Assembly (NCBI GenBank): GCA_903905685.1
Contig: CAIVHI010000097.1
Location: forward strand, 1-8,625
Length of the DNA stretch: 8,625 nucleotides
Direction of reading: 5' to 3'
Source: an uncultured Bacteroidota bacterium
GTDB taxonomy: Bacteria; Bacteroidota; Bacteroidia; Chitinophagales; Chitinophagaceae
The position numbers and the translations under genes are program-made. This document shows positions 6,677-8,625 of this stretch, piece by piece. The notes beneath the pieces were generated by a model. The model had not been told where the DNA came from, did not search any database, and saw nothing but the letters and a program-made list of their open reading frames with translations. Within the stretch, counting starts at the first letter, position 1. Each line of letters starts with the position of its first letter.

Positions 6677-7996
6677 TTAGTGAGGGAACTCGCCGTATTC
6701 GCTGTCGAACCACCTGCTGTGCTCAAAGCGGTATTTCCGGATTTCCTGAATGAATGGGTAGAGTATCAATAGCATTAAGGTGAAGAGGAAATTGGAGGTC
6801 TTGAACACATGTTGGTTCACCGAAATATCGAATTCAGCTCCCTGCGCAACATTGATGTCCAATGCAGGATAAATATTGAGGTGGTAGGAACCCGAAGGTA
6901 CCGATGATAACGCCACGGTGCCCGCCTTGCTACCTTCATCCCAGCTTTCGCCATCGTCATAACCGTGGTAATATTCCAAAACCTTATCCACCTCGTATGC
7001 CTTGCCGGTATTGTCGTTCACGAGTACGAAGGGAATTTCCATCCAATTATTGTCCACTGTTGCCGAGCTAAGGGCAACCGCTACAGATGCAGGACCGTCT
7101 ATGTCGAACGGCGGCGTGATGACGGGCTTACAGCCGGGATTGGCTCCGGTATCCAACTCGCAATTGTATTGTCCGCCAAATACCCGCTTCGTGGGTTTCA
7201 CGAACGCATCCACCATCGAAACCACAATGACGAGCGACACCATCACGACCGAAAAATTCAACAACGGCCGCCAACGGGGATAAAACGTTTTGGGGTTGAA
7301 ATGGCCGGGGTGTTCCCGGGCGGGCAAACCCTCCTTTTTGATTTCGAATGCTTCACAAAGGTCTGCAACCGATACATATTGCCCAATGAACCAACTGGGC
7401 CGGTCGCCCATCTGCTCGTTGATGAGGATGTAGGGGGCCGCCACATATTCGTAGGTCACCAACCGTTCATCCGCCAAAACGTTCCAATCGAACTCACCTT
7501 CGGCATCCAAAACATCGAAACTATACCTCAAATAAAGGTGATGGGTCCTACCTTGGTCAATAACGTAAAAATCATGGTCGGACGAACGCTCCTGAATATG
7601 CAGATACTGATTGGGGCTGCGCTCCACCATCATCCAATGGCCGTTATATTCTGCCAGTGTGAGGTACCAGTCGTCGCCTTCATGGTAAAACAGGTATTCA
7701 CTCCAATAAATGTCGTCATCCTTCTGTTTTTTATACACGTAGCCTGTCAGCACGTATTCCTTGTCGTGCACCATGCCCTTGGTACCCAGGGGTAAGTCGG
7801 GACGCTTGCGGGTTCCGGCATCGAAGGTGCGGAGCACACTCGCGCTTCCCCCTTCCCTATTGAACACACAGCCACATTCGGGGCACCCGAAAACTACGGC
7901 CTTTTTTCGGTCGTAGTAGCCCAACGTGTGGCGGCATGAAGGGCATGACGTAGAACCGGGTGGCGAATCGGGAATATGGTGCAGGCTGTCGGACAT
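6677..7996 (-). CDS. Zinc-ribbon DUF4178 membrane protein
   Basis: This is a 439-residue protein of unknown function. At the N-terminus Cys18-x2-Cys21 and Cys38-x2-Cys41 form a zinc ribbon. A DUF4178 domain follows from about residue 66 (LGTKGMVHDKEYVLTGYV), with YWSEYLFYHEGDDWYLTLAE and WMMVE, and a second similar-looking stretch (VLADERLVTYEYVAAPYI) reaches about residue 210. A membrane helix (about 246-266) precedes a roughly 130-residue, probably extracytoplasmic, beta-rich region. A second helix (about 401-417) returns the short basic tail to the cytosol. DUF4178 genes recur beside SpeD-like, SpeE-like and DUF350 genes in diverse bacteria, which fits this operon. The ATG follows the speD stop after a single base, implying translational coupling. 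The two cytosolic domains could sense or bind the small-molecule product or a partner enzyme; that is inference. Confidence 0.93.
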   Translation of the reverse strand: MSDSLHHIPDSPPGSTSCPSCRHTLGYYDRKKAVVFGCPECGCVFNREGGSASVLRTFDAGTRKRPDLPLGTKGMVHDKEYVLTGYVYKKQKDDDIYWSEYLFYHEGDDWYLTLAEYNGHWMMVERSPNQYLHIQERSSDHDFYVIDQGRTHHLYLRYSFDVLDAEGEFDWNVLADERLVTYEYVAAPYILINEQMGDRPSWFIGQYVSVADLCEAFEIKKEGLPAREHPGHFNPKTFYPRWRPLLNFSVVMVSLVIVVSMVDAFVKPTKRVFGGQYNCELDTGANPGCKPVITPPFDIDGPASVAVALSSATVDNNWMEIPFVLVNDNTGKAYEVDKVLEYYHGYDDGESWDEGSKAGTVALSSVPSGSYHLNIYPALDINVAQGAEFDISVNQHVFKTSNFLFTLMLLILYPFIQEIRKYRFEHSRWFDSEYGEFPH

Positions 7997-7997
7997 G

Positions 7998-8357
7998 TTA
8001 TCTGGAAATTTCTTGTTGGGAAACGATGGTTGCCTGTAGGCCCGTTACGACGGCATTAAAAAACCTGCGCACCTTGTCGGAATTGTCGCGCTCGAAATTG
8101 GACAAAAACACATCGAAAGTGGCCTTGCCGAATTCCGGCCAAGTATGTATAGACACATGCGATTCTGTGAGGCAGACCACCGCCGTAAAGCCCGCACCGG
8201 GAAAGCCATGGTATACTTCGCCAATCTTACTGAGACCCAGCACCCGTATGGTATCGTCGAAAATGGAGCGGCATAAATCCGGGTTGCCCAACACAGCCGC
8301 ATCCGCCGAGAGCACGCCCAGCATATGCAGACCCGGGGAATATGATTGTTGTTGCAT
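7998..8357 (-). CDS. speD: SpeD-type pyruvoyl decarboxylase, divergent S-adenosylmethionine decarboxylase
   Basis: This 119-residue proenzyme belongs to the prokaryotic S-adenosylmethionine decarboxylase family, which cleaves itself at an internal serine to make a pyruvoyl cofactor. The cleavage and active-site motif is LTESHVSIHTWPEFGKATFDVF: Glu65-Ser66 is the expected cleavage point and His71 the expected processing residue. Where classical bacterial enzymes have the catalytic cysteine 20 residues after the cleavage serine (TCG), this protein has Ser86 in FLSNF. The N-terminus also differs (GLHMLGVLSADAAVL rather than a Gly-His-Leu-x-x-Asp-x-Tyr-type start). It may still decarboxylate S-adenosylmethionine and feed the SpeE-like enzyme of the same operon. 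However, SpeD homologues acting as arginine or ornithine decarboxylases have been described, so substrate is open. It is first in the operon; the ATG at 8355-8357 follows a -7 box by about 30 bases, and its TAA is one base before the next ATG. Confidence 0.92.
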   Translation of the reverse strand: MQQQSYSPGLHMLGVLSADAAVLGNPDLCRSIFDDTIRVLGLSKIGEVYHGFPGAGFTAVVCLTESHVSIHTWPEFGKATFDVFLSNFERDNSDKVRRFFNAVVTGLQATIVSQQEISR

Positions 8358-8386
8358 ATGCGGAGCAGCCTATAAATGGCTTGGCT

Positions 8387-8394
8387 CAAAAATA
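8387..8394 (-). promoter_or_regulatory. Putative Bacteroidota -7 box of the speD operon
   Basis: On the minus strand this is TATTTTTG, an exact TAnnTTTG match, 30 bases upstream of the speD ATG. No good TTTG is found at the expected -33 position. It lies between the terminator of the upstream unit and the first gene of the operon, the expected place for a promoter. Confidence 0.45.
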
Positions 8395-8468
8395 GGGAAT
8401 TATGCGAAATGTTGGGTGGTTGCGGTGGAAATTCGAAGGGATGCTAAGGCGCGATTCCAAAAACAATT

Positions 8469-8502
8469 GGGCGGGCTCCAATGTTCAGCTTGGAGCCCGC
8501 CC
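8469..8502 (-). terminator. Rho-independent terminator of the T9SS-cargo unit
   Basis: A perfect 13-pair GC-rich stem (8469-8481 with 8490-8502) surrounds an 8-base loop. On the minus strand it is followed by AATTGTTTTTGG, a T-rich tract, as in intrinsic terminators. It lies 23 bases after the stop codon of the protein ending at 8526 and so closes that transcription unit before the speD promoter. Confidence 0.87.
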
Positions 8503-8525
8503 GCCAATGCAAAGATTGTCATCCA

Positions 8526-8625
8526 TTACTCCACCACCACCTTAAACTGCTCCCTCCCACCATCCGGCGTGCGGAACACAACCACATAAATGCCGGGAAC
8601 AAGGTTGGAGACGTCCAACGCACCC
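8526..8625 (-). CDS. C-terminal end of a probable T9SS-secreted protein, partial
   Basis: Only the last 32 codons are in the window; the gene continues past the right edge. The end reads LDVSNLVPGIYVVVF, then RTPDGGREQFKVVVE and stop. This closely resembles the type A C-terminal sorting domain of Bacteroidota type IX secretion cargo (pattern: Asp-x-Ser-x-Leu-x-x-Gly-x-Tyr, a short hairpin, then a lysine-containing Lys-x-x-x-Glu-type end). Such proteins cross the outer membrane and are released or anchored at the surface. The function of the missing body cannot be said. The TAA at 8526-8528 is followed by a strong terminator. Confidence 0.8.
   Translation of the reverse strand, partial: GALDVSNLVPGIYVVVFRTPDGGREQFKVVVE

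Noticed and set aside
6660..6713. Longer start (GTG at 6711-6713) for the small membrane protein
   Set aside because: It would overlap the DUF4178 gene by 37 bases and add a basic segment before a well-placed double ATG.
6965..7795. Plus-strand open frame of 276 codons
   Set aside because: It is antisense to the DUF4178 gene, with no recognisable domain and an odd His/Val-rich composition.
1..8625. CRISPR array, transfer or ribosomal RNA, insertion sequence ends, attachment-site repeats
   Set aside because: No regularly spaced repeats, cloverleaf-like segments, transposase motifs or long direct repeats were seen on either strand.

Overview
The window looks like a chromosomal piece of a Bacteroidota (Bacteroidetes) bacterium, probably an aerobic environmental lineage. 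The evidence is a C-terminal fragment resembling a type IX secretion (Por) sorting domain at the right edge, promoter boxes resembling the Bacteroidota pattern TTTG-N19-TAnnTTTG, almost no Shine-Dalgarno sequences, and dense same-strand packing of genes. No RNA gene, CRISPR array or complete insertion sequence is visible.

Layout: (1) 7-255, minus: a TatA/E-type twin-arginine translocase subunit. (2) 256-608: a divergent intergenic region holding one promoter-like element for each side. (3) 609-2155, plus: a two-gene operon with a 4-base ATGA overlap, encoding an OLD/RecF-like ABC-type ATPase and a 140-residue protein of unknown function with a weak PD-(D/E)XK-like residue pattern. It is more AT-rich than its surroundings and sits alone between two opposing units, like many anti-phage gene pairs. 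(4) 2156-2222: a hairpin between convergent units. (5) 8357 down to 2223, minus: one tightly packed six-gene operon, in transcription order a divergent S-adenosylmethionine decarboxylase-like enzyme (SpeD), a zinc-ribbon/DUF4178 membrane protein, a 61-residue single-span membrane protein, a membrane-anchored spermidine-synthase-like aminopropyltransferase (SpeE type), a twin-arginine-signal FAD oxidoreductase of the amine-oxidase/NAD_binding_8 type, and a multi-span membrane protein with histidines in conserved-looking motifs. (6) 8469-8502: a strong rho-independent terminator for the unit entering from the right. (7) 8526-8625, minus: the last 32 codons of a probable T9SS-secreted protein.

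The six-gene operon reads as a membrane-centred pathway. The SpeD-like enzyme would make a decarboxylated precursor, the SpeE-like protein would transfer the aminopropyl group at the inner face of the membrane, and the exported FAD enzyme could oxidise an amine-bearing product outside the cytoplasm. The DUF4178 protein, the small protein and the last membrane protein would form a membrane assembly of unknown role. The product is not evident from sequence. The SpeD-like protein has serine where I expect the catalytic cysteine of classical bacterial SpeD, so its substrate should not be assumed to be S-adenosylmethionine.

The two best candidates for something undescribed are this operon and the ATPase/small-protein pair.
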